Assembly: GCA_046351595.1 (NCBI GenBank)
Contig: JAXLYE010000001.1
Coordinates: forward strand, 558,001-622,000
Source of the DNA: JAXLYE01 sp046351595
GTDB taxonomy: Bacteria; Myxococcota_A; Polyangia; Palsa-1104; JAEUJZ01
Direction of reading: 5' to 3'
DNA: 64,000 bases
Positions within the stretch are counted from its first letter, which is position 1. Each line of letters opens with the position of its first letter. This document shows positions 29,265 through 37,006 of the stretch, one piece after another. Made by a program: the position numbers and the translations under genes. Under the pieces are notes generated by a model. The model searched no databases. It saw only the letters and a program-made list of their open reading frames with translations, and was not told the DNA's origin.

Positions 29265-29579
29265 CTACTCGTCCTCGTCCTCATCCTCGTCGTCGTCGTC
29301 GTCATCCTCGTCGAGGATGTCGTCATCGAGATCGCCGTCATCGTCGTCGTCCTTCATGCGCAGGCCGGCGGGCGGGGCGGTGATCTTGATGGCCGGGCGG
29401 CGCGGCGGCGGCCGCTCGATCGGCTCCTCAAGCGGCTTCGACTCGGTGCCCTTGGCCTCGACATCAGGCAGGGCACTGAGGAAGGTTTCGTAGTCCTTGC
29501 GGGTCACTTCGCCGCGGCGGATGCGGCGCTCGATCACCCGCACATCCCAGAAAGCAGGGCTGTTTCGGTCCAGAATCAT
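29265..29579 (-). CDS. small protein with polyacidic tail, unknown function
   Basis: A 104-residue protein. The first half is folded-looking and basic (FWDVRVIERRIRRGEVTRKD), followed by a Pro-rich link and a tail of almost only Asp and Glu (about 30 residues, DDDDDEDEDEDE type). No family was recognised with confidence. The start ATG (MILDRNSPAF) sits nine bases from the -10 of a strong promoter; the 13 in-frame residues upstream would read through that promoter and are rejected. The acidic tail could bind cations or basic proteins. Confidence 0.75.
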   Translation of the reverse strand: MILDRNSPAFWDVRVIERRIRRGEVTRKDYETFLSALPDVEAKGTESKPLEEPIERPPPRRPAIKITAPPAGLRMKDDDDDGDLDDDILDEDDDDDDEDEDEDE

Positions 29580-29588
29580 GGCCCCTCG

Positions 29589-29618
29589 GGTATAAGGGGC
29601 GCGGCGCATCCCTGTCAA
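29589..29618 (-). promoter_or_regulatory. strong sigma-70-type promoter directly before a start codon
   Basis: On the minus strand a perfect TTGACA (-35) is followed after 18 bases by TATACC (-10), which ends nine bases before the ATG of the acidic small protein. The mRNA would begin within a few bases of the start codon. Confidence 0.6.
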
Positions 29619-29657
29619 CCACGGCGACGACAGCCCGACCGCGGGCGACGGCCGGGC

Positions 29658-31046
29658 TCAGCGCAGCGCGTCCAAAAGCTCGTCGCTGGACAGCTCCTTG
29701 AGGCGGCGCAGGCGCCACAGGAAGTCGCGGTAGTCCTTGGAGTGCGGAGGCGGCGGCGGACCGGGCGGCCGGGCGGCCAGGTGCGCGGCGGCGGGCGCGC
29801 TCGCGGCGGGCGGTCCGGCGGCCCGGGCGCGCAGGTGGACGTCGGTCAGGCGCGTCGTCGTGAAGCGCACCGCGGCGCAGCGCAGCTCGCCGGGCAGGGC
29901 CTGCCACTCCGCGTCCCCGAGCACGCGCATGGACTGGTAGCCGTCGAGCAGCGCGCGGGCCGGCTCGCGCCGCAGCGGCCCGAGGCGCGGCGCAGTGTCG
30001 ACCGAGCCTGCGGCCACCGGCGAGCCCGCGACCACCGCCGAGCCCGCGACCACCGCCGAGCCCGCGACCACCGCTGAGCCCGCGACCACCGCCGAGCCCG
30101 CGACCACCGCCGAGCCCGCGGGCGGCTCCTCGATAGCGGTCGGCTCGGTCGCCACCGGATCCAGCGGCGCCGCCTCACCCGCGCCGCCCTCCGCGGACAG
30201 CGGCGGCCAGCTCGGCGCCGGCGCGCAGAAGGCAAGCAGCGCCACCGCCACGTCGTAGATGTAAGAGGTCGTCGCGACCTGCTCCAGGTCGAGCACCCAG
30301 CCGTCTTCCGATCCGTGGGAACCGTGCGCGCCCTGGGCTCCCGCCCCCTTCGTGCGCCGTCGGCGCCGCGGGAACAGCAGGTTGTCCGGGAACAGGTCGC
30401 AGTGCCCGAGCCCGCTCGGCAGGCCGCGCGGCCGGCTCGCCAAGAGGCGCGTCGCCTCGGCCATCAGCTCGTCGACCACGGCCCCGAGCGAGCCGCGCGC
30501 CGCGGGCCTGAGCTGCAGCCCGAGCAGGCGCTTGCGGATCTGCGGCAGGCCGTAGATGCCCTCGCGGTGGACGGACGCGAGCTCACCTTTGCTGCGCGGC
30601 AGACCCGCGACGTCCGGCGGCAGCGTCGCCGCGCAGAGGTGGAACTGGCCGAGCAGCTGGCCGACACCGAAGGCGCGCTCGCGGTCGATCTCGGAGTCCA
30701 GGTACTCGACGCCCTTCACCCACTCGAACAGCATCGCCGCCTGCGGCAAGAGCGCGCCCTCGCGCCGGAACTTCACGTACGGATCGCGATAGTGCGCGTG
30801 CCACAGCTCGGGCGTGCGCAGGCCGTGGCTGGTCAGGTGCCAGATGAGGCGCGACTCGAAGCGCAGGTCGGCGTCGGTCTTGCCCTCGCACAGCCGCAGG
30901 AATGCGGGGCCGGCGTCGCTCTCGATGTAGTAGTTCGAGTTGATGGTGCCGCGGTAGAGCGGCCGAAGCGCGCGCAGGCGCAGCCCGTACGGCCGCAGGA
31001 TCTGCGCGGCGTCGCCCTCGGTGATCACGGTGCGGGGCGGCAGCAT
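29658..31046 (-). CDS. homoserine-kinase-like APH-family phosphotransferase with repeat insertion
   Basis: A 462-residue protein of the aminoglycoside-phosphotransferase/homoserine kinase II fold. It shows LRALRPLYRGTINSNYYIES near the start (N-lobe), the catalytic loop GLGHCDLFPDNLLF (H-x-D-x-x-x-x-N) and the metal-binding Asp in GWVLDLEQVATTSYIYDVAV. ThrB-type enzymes of this fold phosphorylate homoserine for threonine synthesis; another small-molecule substrate is possible. After the kinase core an 18-base tandem repeat encodes GSAVVA units and breaks into the helical lobe. The C-terminus has a Pro/Ala stretch and a basic helical end. The start is two bases after the stop of a zinc-ribbon gene, so the two are coupled. 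Confidence 0.75.
   Translation of the reverse strand: MLPPRTVITEGDAAQILRPYGLRLRALRPLYRGTINSNYYIESDAGPAFLRLCEGKTDADLRFESRLIWHLTSHGLRTPELWHAHYRDPYVKFRREGALLPQAAMLFEWVKGVEYLDSEIDRERAFGVGQLLGQFHLCAATLPPDVAGLPRSKGELASVHREGIYGLPQIRKRLLGLQLRPAARGSLGAVVDELMAEATRLLASRPRGLPSGLGHCDLFPDNLLFPRRRRRTKGAGAQGAHGSHGSEDGWVLDLEQVATTSYIYDVAVALLAFCAPAPSWPPLSAEGGAGEAAPLDPVATEPTAIEEPPAGSAVVAGSAVVAGSAVVAGSAVVAGSAVVAGSPVAAGSVDTAPRLGPLRREPARALLDGYQSMRVLGDAEWQALPGELRCAAVRFTTTRLTDVHLRARAAGPPAASAPAAAHLAARPPGPPPPPHSKDYRDFLWRLRRLKELSSDELLDALR
30004..30120. repeat. 18-bp tandem repeat inside the homoserine-kinase-like gene
   Basis: About six and a half copies of GAGCCCGCGACCACCGCC (plus strand), the first diverged and the rest nearly identical. 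The unit is a multiple of three and on the coding strand adds GSAVVA per copy, so the frame is kept. Confidence 0.9.
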
Positions 31047-31048
31047 CG

Positions 31049-31411
31049 TCACTTGCGCCGCCCGACCAGGGCCCCGATCGCGCCGATGACGGACCAGCCG
31101 ATGATGTTGCGCGCCACCTCGCCGGCGCGCTGCGTGCAGCTCGCGCACAGCGGCATCGCGGTCGAGCCGGCGCGCGCCATGCCGTTGCAGTAGCCCCCCG
31201 ACAGCCACGTGTAGCACTTGACGACGAGGCGCTGGCAGCGCTCGCAGCGGTACACGTCGCGGCCACGCCGCTTCTCGACCAGCACGAACGTCGAGACGTC
31301 GCGGCAGTGCGAGCAGAAGGCCAGCTCCGCGCGGCACGCCGGGTTGGAGCACACCGTCGCTGCGGAGTCGACCTCGTTGGCGCAGACCGGGCACTTGTAC
31401 GCCTTGCTCAT
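31049..31411 (-). CDS. zinc-ribbon protein with C-terminal hydrophobic segment
   Basis: A 120-residue protein with several CxxC pairs: KCPVCANEV, CSNPACRAELAFCSHC, YRCERCQRL and LCASCTQ, which should bind two or more zinc ions as ribbons. The C-terminus has a short hydrophobic stretch (IIGWSVIGAIGALVG) followed by RRK, possibly a membrane anchor. Function unknown; ribbons of this sort are often protein or nucleic-acid contacts. The start MSKAYKCPVC was chosen because upstream in-frame residues are Arg-rich. The stop is two bases from the next gene start. Confidence 0.75.
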   Translation of the reverse strand: MSKAYKCPVCANEVDSAATVCSNPACRAELAFCSHCRDVSTFVLVEKRRGRDVYRCERCQRLVVKCYTWLSGGYCNGMARAGSTAMPLCASCTQRAGEVARNIIGWSVIGAIGALVGRRK

Positions 31412-31741
31412 GGCGGCAGCATACCACGCACCGCGCACCCGGTCCGCGCAGCGACGCCGACAGCGCCGCGTGCAGGCGGAGCCGCGGCCGACTTGGCGCT
31501 TGACTTGTCGCCGCCGTCGGCTTAACAGCGACCACAATCCGGCCCGTCTTTGAGAGATACCGGTGAGAAACATTGGGAACATCACGAGACAAACTCAGGC
31601 GTCAGCGCGCGGGCTCCGCATCGCGTCCTCCGCGCATACGTCTACACCGCACGCCGCACGCCGCGGTGCCGTCGCCCTCGACGCGGACCGCCCTGACCGC
31701 AGCCCCTCGGCCGAGCGCCGGTACGAAAGGAATGGTTCACG
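31412..31741. other. divergent intergenic region, left of dCMP deaminase
   Basis: About 330 bases between the zinc-ribbon and dCMP deaminase starts. On the plus strand TTGACT at 31500 with TTAACA 16 bases later is a weak promoter candidate. The stretch is AT-richer than the flanks. No gene or structured RNA was recognised. Confidence 0.35.
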
Positions 31742-32182
31742 ATGCAGCGCGCATCCTGGGATCAGTACTTCATGAGCATCGCCAAGGTGGTGTCCTCTCG
31801 CTCCACCTGCGCGCGCAAGCACGTAGGCGCCGTCATCGTCCGGGATCGGACCATCCTGTCGACGGGGTACAACGGCTCCATCCGCGGCATGCCGCACTGT
31901 GATGAGGTCGGCCACATGCTCGAAGCCGACCACTGCGTAGCGACCATACACGCCGAACAGAACGCCATCATCCACGCCGCCAAGAACGGCGTTTCCATCG
32001 ACGCTGCGGACATCTACATCACGGCCTCGCCGTGCTGGTCGTGCTTCAAGTCGATCGCAAACTCGGGCCTACGTCGCATCGTGTATGGAGAGTTCTACCG
32101 TGATGCGCGCATCTTCGACGTAGCGACGAGACTGGGAATTGATCTTCTCCACCTGCCGGCCGACTCCCTGCAGGCGGTCTGA
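31742..32182 (+). CDS. deoxycytidylate (dCMP) deaminase
   Basis: A 146-residue zinc deaminase that converts dCMP to dUMP for thymidylate synthesis. The zinc-binding motifs are TIHAEQNAIIHAA (His and catalytic Glu) and ASPCWSCFKSIANSG (two Cys), and the N-terminus SIAKVVSSRSTCARKHVGAV with GYNGSIRGMPHC matches the ComEB/dCMP deaminase type, whose extra Cys/His residues bind a second zinc. AAAGGA 11 bases before the ATG is a plausible ribosome site. Codon use is less GC-extreme than in neighbours and the gene is flanked by two AT-richer gaps, which could mean transfer (such genes are also common in phages), although no other phage gene is near. Confidence 0.92.
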   Translation: MQRASWDQYFMSIAKVVSSRSTCARKHVGAVIVRDRTILSTGYNGSIRGMPHCDEVGHMLEADHCVATIHAEQNAIIHAAKNGVSIDAADIYITASPCWSCFKSIANSGLRRIVYGEFYRDARIFDVATRLGIDLLHLPADSLQAV

Positions 32183-32727
32183 GATTCCTTCATGCATTCC
32201 GTGAGTTATCCGCAGCGGCTCCGTTGCGGGCTCCCTTCTCGAAGGGAGCGCGATTGGGAACCTTGCGGAATGGATCGGCGGTGCCGACGTGAAAACGAGG
32301 TGAAAAAGCGCACCCACCGAGCCAAAACGCGCATTTTTTTGGTTGACCGACGCGCAGAGCGAAGGCTACGGTGGGCTCATTAGCTTGTACACGTCCTGTG
32401 GCGCATACGTCCTGCCGAGCCAGAATCGAGCCCGATCCTCGACGGGAATGCAGAGAATGGGAACAAGAGTCTCCACCTGAGCGTTACTCCCAGACAGCGA
32501 CCCAGACTCGAAGACAACCCGATTTCGCAGGCGACCCGATTTGCAGACGAGAGACACCGAAGCAAGCGCCGTTGAGCCACGACGCCGAGACCGAAAGAAG
32601 CCGAGCCTTTAGCCTAAGAACCCGCCTTGGTAAGGATGAGCAGCGACGAAGAATGAGCGGCGGTTGTCGCAAGTAGCCGCTAAAGAATAAGAAACACTCG
32701 CAACACAAGGACGGAGGCAGAGGGAAC
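32183..32727. other. large intergenic stretch of atypical composition
   Basis: About 545 bases with no credible gene; the open frames are short and rich in Arg, Glu and Thr without bias. It contains a perfect 8-bp hairpin (GCTCCCTT-CTCG-AAGGGAGC, 32230-32249), a CCAAAA/TTTTGG pairing ending in a T-run near 32330, and a degenerate direct repeat (CCCGATTT about every 17 bases near 32518). No known RNA motif was found. Confidence 0.4.
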
Positions 32728-33402
32728 GTGAAACCAACGAGCGCGCTTGCCGCACTGCTGTGTGGGTTGTGGATCGGCGTGGCTCCGGCTGCCTACGCTG
32801 AAGGCCAGAAGCCTGCCGCACCCGCCAAGCAGAAGGCGAAAGTCCGCCGGCCCGTGTTCAACGGCTGGCTCGTCCCCGAGGCCCGGCTGCGCAACAAGCC
32901 GGTCACCCGCCCCTCGGGAAACATCACCATCTCGTCGGTCAACGACCCGAAGAACGTCGTCACGGTCAACATCTACAACCCGGACGGCAGCTTCAGCGAC
33001 GAAGCCCTCGAGAAGCTCAACCACGTCTGGCGCTGCCGTCGCACCGAGGCCGAGAAGCAGATCGATCCGCACCTGTTCGAGGTCCTCTCGCACGTCTTCG
33101 ATCACTTCAAGAAGCCGCTGACGCTGGTCTCGGGCTTCCGCAACCAGCGCCGCACGACGTCGTTCCACTACATCGGCAGCGCCTCGGACATCAGCATCCA
33201 GGGCGTGCCGGATCACCGCCTGAAAGAGTTCGTCGAGGGGCTGGACACCGGCGGCATGGGCATCGGCATCTACCCGCACGCCGGCTTCATCCACGTCGAC
33301 GTCCGCCCCGAGCCGAGCTACCGCTGGGTCGACTACTCGCCGCCGGGCTCGAGCGACATGGGTCAGCCCAAGACCCCCCGCAAGCGCGCTCCCAACACCT
33401 GA
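32728..33402 (+). CDS. exported M15-family (DUF882/YcbK-like) peptidase
   Basis: A 224-residue exported protein with signal ALAALLCGLWIGVAPAAYA. The domain resembles YcbK/DUF882 proteins, relatives of zinc D-Ala-D-Ala carboxypeptidases that cut or trim peptidoglycan peptides. Zinc and catalytic landmarks are LVSGFRNQRRTTSFHYIGSA and SDI (His and Asp), then GIGIYPHAGFIHVDVRP (His-x-Asp). The usual S-x-H-x-x-G-x-A-x-D pattern is present with Ser for Ala (HYIGSASD). Start is GTG, with AGAGGGA as ribosome site. It stands alone downstream of a long gap. The Pro/Lys-rich C-terminus is short. Confidence 0.85.
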   Translation: MKPTSALAALLCGLWIGVAPAAYAEGQKPAAPAKQKAKVRRPVFNGWLVPEARLRNKPVTRPSGNITISSVNDPKNVVTVNIYNPDGSFSDEALEKLNHVWRCRRTEAEKQIDPHLFEVLSHVFDHFKKPLTLVSGFRNQRRTTSFHYIGSASDISIQGVPDHRLKEFVEGLDTGGMGIGIYPHAGFIHVDVRPEPSYRWVDYSPPGSSDMGQPKTPRKRAPNT

Positions 33403-33442
33403 TCCGCGATTCAAACAGCTGCAGCTCCGCCTGATCGCCCGC

Positions 33443-33476
33443 CGCCTGCAGGAAGCAGGCGAGCACGGGCCGTGCT
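33443..33476 (+). terminator. two adjacent hairpins after the M15 peptidase gene
   Basis: CGCCTGC-AGGAA-GCAGGCG (33443-33461) is followed directly by AGCACGG-G-CCGTGCT (33462-33476). Neither has a T-tract. They lie just before the next gene on the same strand and could be a weak terminator or a leader structure for that gene. Confidence 0.35.
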
Positions 33477-33496
33477 GCGTCTCGAAGCCGGCCGCC

Positions 33497-34231
33497 GTGC
33501 AGAACAGAGCCCCGATGCGTGCGCACCGCGATGAGATCCCCGCTGGCTCCGTCGTCCTCTACACCGCCACGCTCGATCCGCCGGCCGAGCGCATCGAGGC
33601 GCTGCGCGCGCTGCTCTCGCCCGAGGAGCGCGCGCGCGCGGCATCGTTCCGCTTCCCGCAGCACCAGCGGCGGTTCACGGCCGCGCGCGGCCTCTTGCGC
33701 GAGCTGCTCGGTGGTGCGCTGTCGCAGCGCCCGCACGAGATCGAGCTCGCCGAGGGAGCGTACGGCAAGCCTGTGCTCGGCGGGCCGCTGCGCACGCACC
33801 CGCTGCGCTTCAACGTGTCGCACTCCGAGGAGCTCGCGGTCTTCGCGCTGACCCTGACCGGCGAGATCGGCGTCGACGTGGAGCACATCCGGCCGCTGCC
33901 GGACCTGTGGAGCGTGGCCACGCGCTGCTTCGCGCCGCCCGAGCTCGCGGCGCTGTCGCGGCTGCCCGACGACGAGCGCGTCCACGGCTTCTTCCGCGCC
34001 TGGACGCGCAAGGAGGCGGTCATCAAGGCCGATGGCGCCGGGCTGTCGTGGGAGCTCTTGTCGTTCGCGCTGGTCCCGGCCGCGGCGCCCAACGAGTGGT
34101 CCGTCGAGGCCTTCGGCGATCCGCAGCGCGGCGCCCGCTACTCGGTGCGCGAGTTCACACCGGCGCCGCGGTACGCCGCCGCGGTCGCGGTGAACCAGCC
34201 CGGCCTCGCGCTGATCCACCGCAGCGCCTGA
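33497..34231 (+). CDS. 4'-phosphopantetheinyl transferase (Sfp type)
   Basis: A 244-residue enzyme that moves the phosphopantetheine arm from coenzyme A onto carrier proteins of fatty acid, polyketide or peptide synthases. The Sfp-family motifs are clear: PLRFNVSHSEELAVFAL, GVDVEHIRP (Mg ligands) and FFRAWTRKEAVIKADGAGL. Length fits the Sfp/EntD group rather than the short AcpS. Either the GTG used here or the ATG six codons later (33515) could be the start; neither has a strong ribosome site. No synthase gene is in the window, so the partner is not known. The gene converges on a STAS protein gene. Confidence 0.92.
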   Translation: MQNRAPMRAHRDEIPAGSVVLYTATLDPPAERIEALRALLSPEERARAASFRFPQHQRRFTAARGLLRELLGGALSQRPHEIELAEGAYGKPVLGGPLRTHPLRFNVSHSEELAVFALTLTGEIGVDVEHIRPLPDLWSVATRCFAPPELAALSRLPDDERVHGFFRAWTRKEAVIKADGAGLSWELLSFALVPAAAPNEWSVEAFGDPQRGARYSVREFTPAPRYAAAVAVNQPGLALIHRSA

Positions 34232-34282
34232 GCCGCAGGCCGTGCCCGAGCCGCAGGCCGCGCGGACCGGCTCGTTGCGCGC

Positions 34283-35167
34283 TCACTTACCGCTTGGGCC
34301 GCCGCCCGATCCGTCGCTGGTCAGCGCCGCCAGGGCCGCCGCCAGGGGCACCGGCTCGGGCACGCGCTCTTCCTCGTCCGCGACCGGCGCGTGATCGTCG
34401 GCGTCCGCGGGCGCGCCGCCCTCGGTGCGCCGCCGCCGCCCGCTGCGCGACGAGGGCAGCAGACCCAGCGCGCCGCCGCGCCGCCGCTCCGCCTCACGCG
34501 ACATGCGCTCGCGCTCGCGCAGCGTGCGCAGGTAAGCGAAGCACTCGCGCAGCCCGTCCTTCAGCGTACGCAGCGTGCGCAGCCCCTCCATCTCGACGCC
34601 GAGCTGGATCAGGGTGCGCGCGATCTCGGGCCGGATGCCGGTGACCACGCAGAACGCGCCGAGCAGCCGCGCCGCCCGCGTCATCTTGAGCACCGAGTTG
34701 GCGGTGTTGGTGTCGACCACGTCGACGCCGGTGATGTCGACGATGATGCAGCGCGAGCGGCTCTGGCGCACGCGATCGAGCAGCTTCTCGGTCATCTCCT
34801 GCGCGCGCTGGGCATCCATGGTGCCGATGATCGGCAACAGCAGGATGTCCTCCCAGACCTCGACGATCGGCGTCGACAGCTCGTGGATCGCGAGCTGCTG
34901 CCGGGCGATCGTCGTCAGCTGCTCCTGCAGCTCGCGCTTGGAGCGCTCGAGCTCCGCGATGTAGCGCTCGTTCTGCGCCCGCGCCGCGGCCAGCTCCTGG
35001 TTGTAGATGTTGAGCGCAGCCTCGAGGACCGAGAACTCATCGGCGTGCTCGCTGGGCGAGATCTGGATGAGCTCAGGGCTGTACTCGCCAATCGAGACCA
35101 TCGACAGGATGTCGATGACCCGCTGGATGCGCTCGAACGGGACGGTGACGTTGCTCTTGTCTGCCAT
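34283..35167 (-). CDS. RsbR-like STAS domain protein
   Basis: A 294-residue regulator. An N-terminal part with a coiled coil (QNERYIAELERSKRELQEQL) precedes a STAS domain beginning STPIVEVWEDILLLPIIGTM and containing CIIVDITGVDVVDTNTANSV, where RsbR-family proteins carry phosphorylatable Ser/Thr next to the DTxxA loop. The C-terminal 70 residues are charged and disordered. In other bacteria RsbR proteins form stressosome-type complexes with RsbS and the kinase RsbT, which control sigma factors or second messengers. No rsbS or rsbT gene is present nearby, so the protein acts with partners elsewhere or alone. Confidence 0.85.
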   Translation of the reverse strand: MADKSNVTVPFERIQRVIDILSMVSIGEYSPELIQISPSEHADEFSVLEAALNIYNQELAAARAQNERYIAELERSKRELQEQLTTIARQQLAIHELSTPIVEVWEDILLLPIIGTMDAQRAQEMTEKLLDRVRQSRSRCIIVDITGVDVVDTNTANSVLKMTRAARLLGAFCVVTGIRPEIARTLIQLGVEMEGLRTLRTLKDGLRECFAYLRTLRERERMSREAERRRGGALGLLPSSRSGRRRRTEGGAPADADDHAPVADEEERVPEPVPLAAALAALTSDGSGGGPSGK

Positions 35168-35416
35168 TGCGCGTCACAGGCCGGCTTGGCAGCCCGCTAC
35201 CTCGGGCTTGCCGCTGGTCTCTCACGGTCTATCTTGCGACCAAACGTACAGAGAGGGCAAGGCTTTGGCGAAGCCGACCGCGTGATCGTGACTGCGAAGG
35301 GGTCCGAGGTCGGGCGCCAGCACCGAGAGGCCGCAGGGGCCGATGTAGCCGCCGCAGACCTCGGGCCCACGTCACGGCCCCCGCACGCACAGCGGGCGCG
35401 GCGGGTCGCACCGCCT

Positions 35417-37006
35417 TCAGGAGCCGTCGCCGTCACCCGTGGGGCCCGGCGCGCTGCCCGGTCGCGTCGCTTCCTCAAGCAGCTCGATGAGCGAGCGGAC
35501 TTGGACCTGGGCTTGGACCGGGACCGGGACCGGGACCGGGACCGGGACCGACCCAGGGCCGGCACTGGCGGGGCCGCTGCCGGGCGAAGGACCGCTCTTG
35601 GCGAGGTGGTGCTGGCAGCCGGGGCAGCTCGTCACGACCAGGCTCGGCGTCTCGGACATCTCGGGCCTCTCGGATATCTCGGGCATCTCGGGCATCTCGG
35701 GCAGCGGCGCGGACTGCAGCTCGGCGAGCCGGTCCTGCGCCATGGCCTGGGCGATCGCAGGCTCGGTGATCGGCATCAGCCCGCCCGCGCCGCAGCAGCG
35801 CGCGCCCTCGTGGTGATACGGGAACTCGATCACGCCGCGGGTCGCCCGCTCGAGCAGCCGCCGCGGTCCGTCAAACAGATCGTGGGTGCGGGGCTCGGAG
35901 CCAGGCTGCCCGCCGCGCGCCTCGTGTCTGGCCTCGTGTCTGGCCTCGTGTCTGGCCTCGTGTCTGGCCTCGTGTGTCGCGTCGTCCCTGGTGTGCGCCC
36001 GGCTCGCGGTCGCCGGCAGGCTTCCGAGCCGCCGCCCGAGGTGGCAGGGATCGTGGTAGGCGGCGAGCGCCGGCAGCGGCCGGGTGATGGGCAGCGCCTC
36101 GGCGAAGGGAGCGAGCAGCTCGGTGACGTGCTGGACCTGCGGCCCGAGCGGCACGCCGTGCTCGGGATAGCCGACACGCAGCAGCCAGGTGCAGGCCGAG
36201 CAGCTGGTGACCAGCAGCGGGTAGCGCTCGACCTGGCGCGCGAAGGACTCGGCGTACAGCCGGAACGCCTCGGTCAGGCCCGCCGCATATAAGGGGTAGC
36301 CGGCGCACGCGTGGCTCACCTCGGCGATGCCGAGCGGCGGCAGCGCGTCCCGGCTCGCGCCCGGCAGCGCATCGGACAGCCGCTCGAGCAGGCGCAGCGC
36401 CGCGCGGCCGTCGCGCACCGGCCCGGCGAGCGCCTGGCTCTCGTCGCTGCGCGGCAGGCACGCCGGCAGGAAGGCGGCCTCGCCCGCGCGCGCGCGCCGC
36501 TTCTGCAGCTCGGGATCACGCGCCAGCGCCTCGGCGGCGGTGCGGCCGCGGTGCTCCTGCCGGTGCACCAGGTTGGCGAGCGCCGGGTGCCCGAGCCCCG
36601 CCCGCTCGGCGTCGGCGCGCCCGCGCAACAGCTCGCGCGCCGGCTCGACCTTGTACAGGCACGGCGTGGTGCAGGCGCCGCAGCCGCTGCAGCCGTAGAG
36701 CGGCGACGCGCTCACCGTGTCGTCGAGCTCCTCGCGGCCGGCGGCGTCGAGCCCCTCGGCGCTCGGGCTGCCGAGGGTCGCGACACGCGCGCGCAGGCGG
36801 CCGAGCGCCGCCATCTTGACCTGCGGCGTCAGCGTCTCGCGCAACGAGCTCAGAGACACCGGGCAGGTGTGGCTGCACAGGCGCGGACAGAACGTGCACA
36901 GATCGGTCGCGACCTGACCAGCCGGCTGCGTCGATACGCCGTGCTGCGGCAGCAGGGCGCCGGCGGCCGACTCCGGCGATTGCGGGGACAGCGGGCGATC
37001 AGACAT
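35417..37006 (-). CDS. iron-sulphur CCG-domain protein (GlpC/GlcF/LutA-like)
   Basis: A 529-residue protein with two ferredoxin-like cysteine clusters near the start (CTFCPRLCSHTCPVS and YGCSGCGACTTPCLYKVE) and two CCG-type cysteine-rich domains: CSACTWLLRVGYPEHG with AAYHDPCHLGRR and then RCCGAGGLMP, plus a late TSCPGCQHHL. These proteins pass electrons from flavin dehydrogenases (glycolate, glycerol-3-phosphate, lactate) to quinones. Its start overlaps the end of the upstream flavoprotein gene by eight bases, as in glcD-glcF arrangements. Odd features are in-frame microsatellites: HEAR repeats, PEMPEMPEISE-type stretches and (PV)n near the end, which are expected to be disordered. Confidence 0.85.
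   Translation of the reverse strand: MSDRPLSPQSPESAAGALLPQHGVSTQPAGQVATDLCTFCPRLCSHTCPVSLSSLRETLTPQVKMAALGRLRARVATLGSPSAEGLDAAGREELDDTVSASPLYGCSGCGACTTPCLYKVEPARELLRGRADAERAGLGHPALANLVHRQEHRGRTAAEALARDPELQKRRARAGEAAFLPACLPRSDESQALAGPVRDGRAALRLLERLSDALPGASRDALPPLGIAEVSHACAGYPLYAAGLTEAFRLYAESFARQVERYPLLVTSCSACTWLLRVGYPEHGVPLGPQVQHVTELLAPFAEALPITRPLPALAAYHDPCHLGRRLGSLPATASRAHTRDDATHEARHEARHEARHEARHEARGGQPGSEPRTHDLFDGPRRLLERATRGVIEFPYHHEGARCCGAGGLMPITEPAIAQAMAQDRLAELQSAPLPEMPEMPEISERPEMSETPSLVVTSCPGCQHHLAKSGPSPGSGPASAGPGSVPVPVPVPVPVQAQVQVRSLIELLEEATRPGSAPGPTGDGDGS
35919..35978. repeat. 12-bp tandem repeat in the iron-sulphur gene
   Basis: Five copies of GCCTCGTGTCTG, the last degenerate, encoding HEAR repeats on the minus strand. 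Codon-multiple length keeps the frame. Nearby are a 9-bp CTCGGGCAT-type repeat and a CCGGGA repeat in the same gene. Confidence 0.85.

Noticed and set aside
30004..30120. Separate small protein encoded on the plus strand by the 18-bp repeats (AEPATT units)
   Set aside because: No start with ribosome site and no protein-like sequence beyond the repeat; it is the reverse of the coding repeat.
31742..32182. Prophage remnant around the dCMP deaminase
   Set aside because: No integrase, structural or lysis gene and no flanking repeats; composition alone is not enough.
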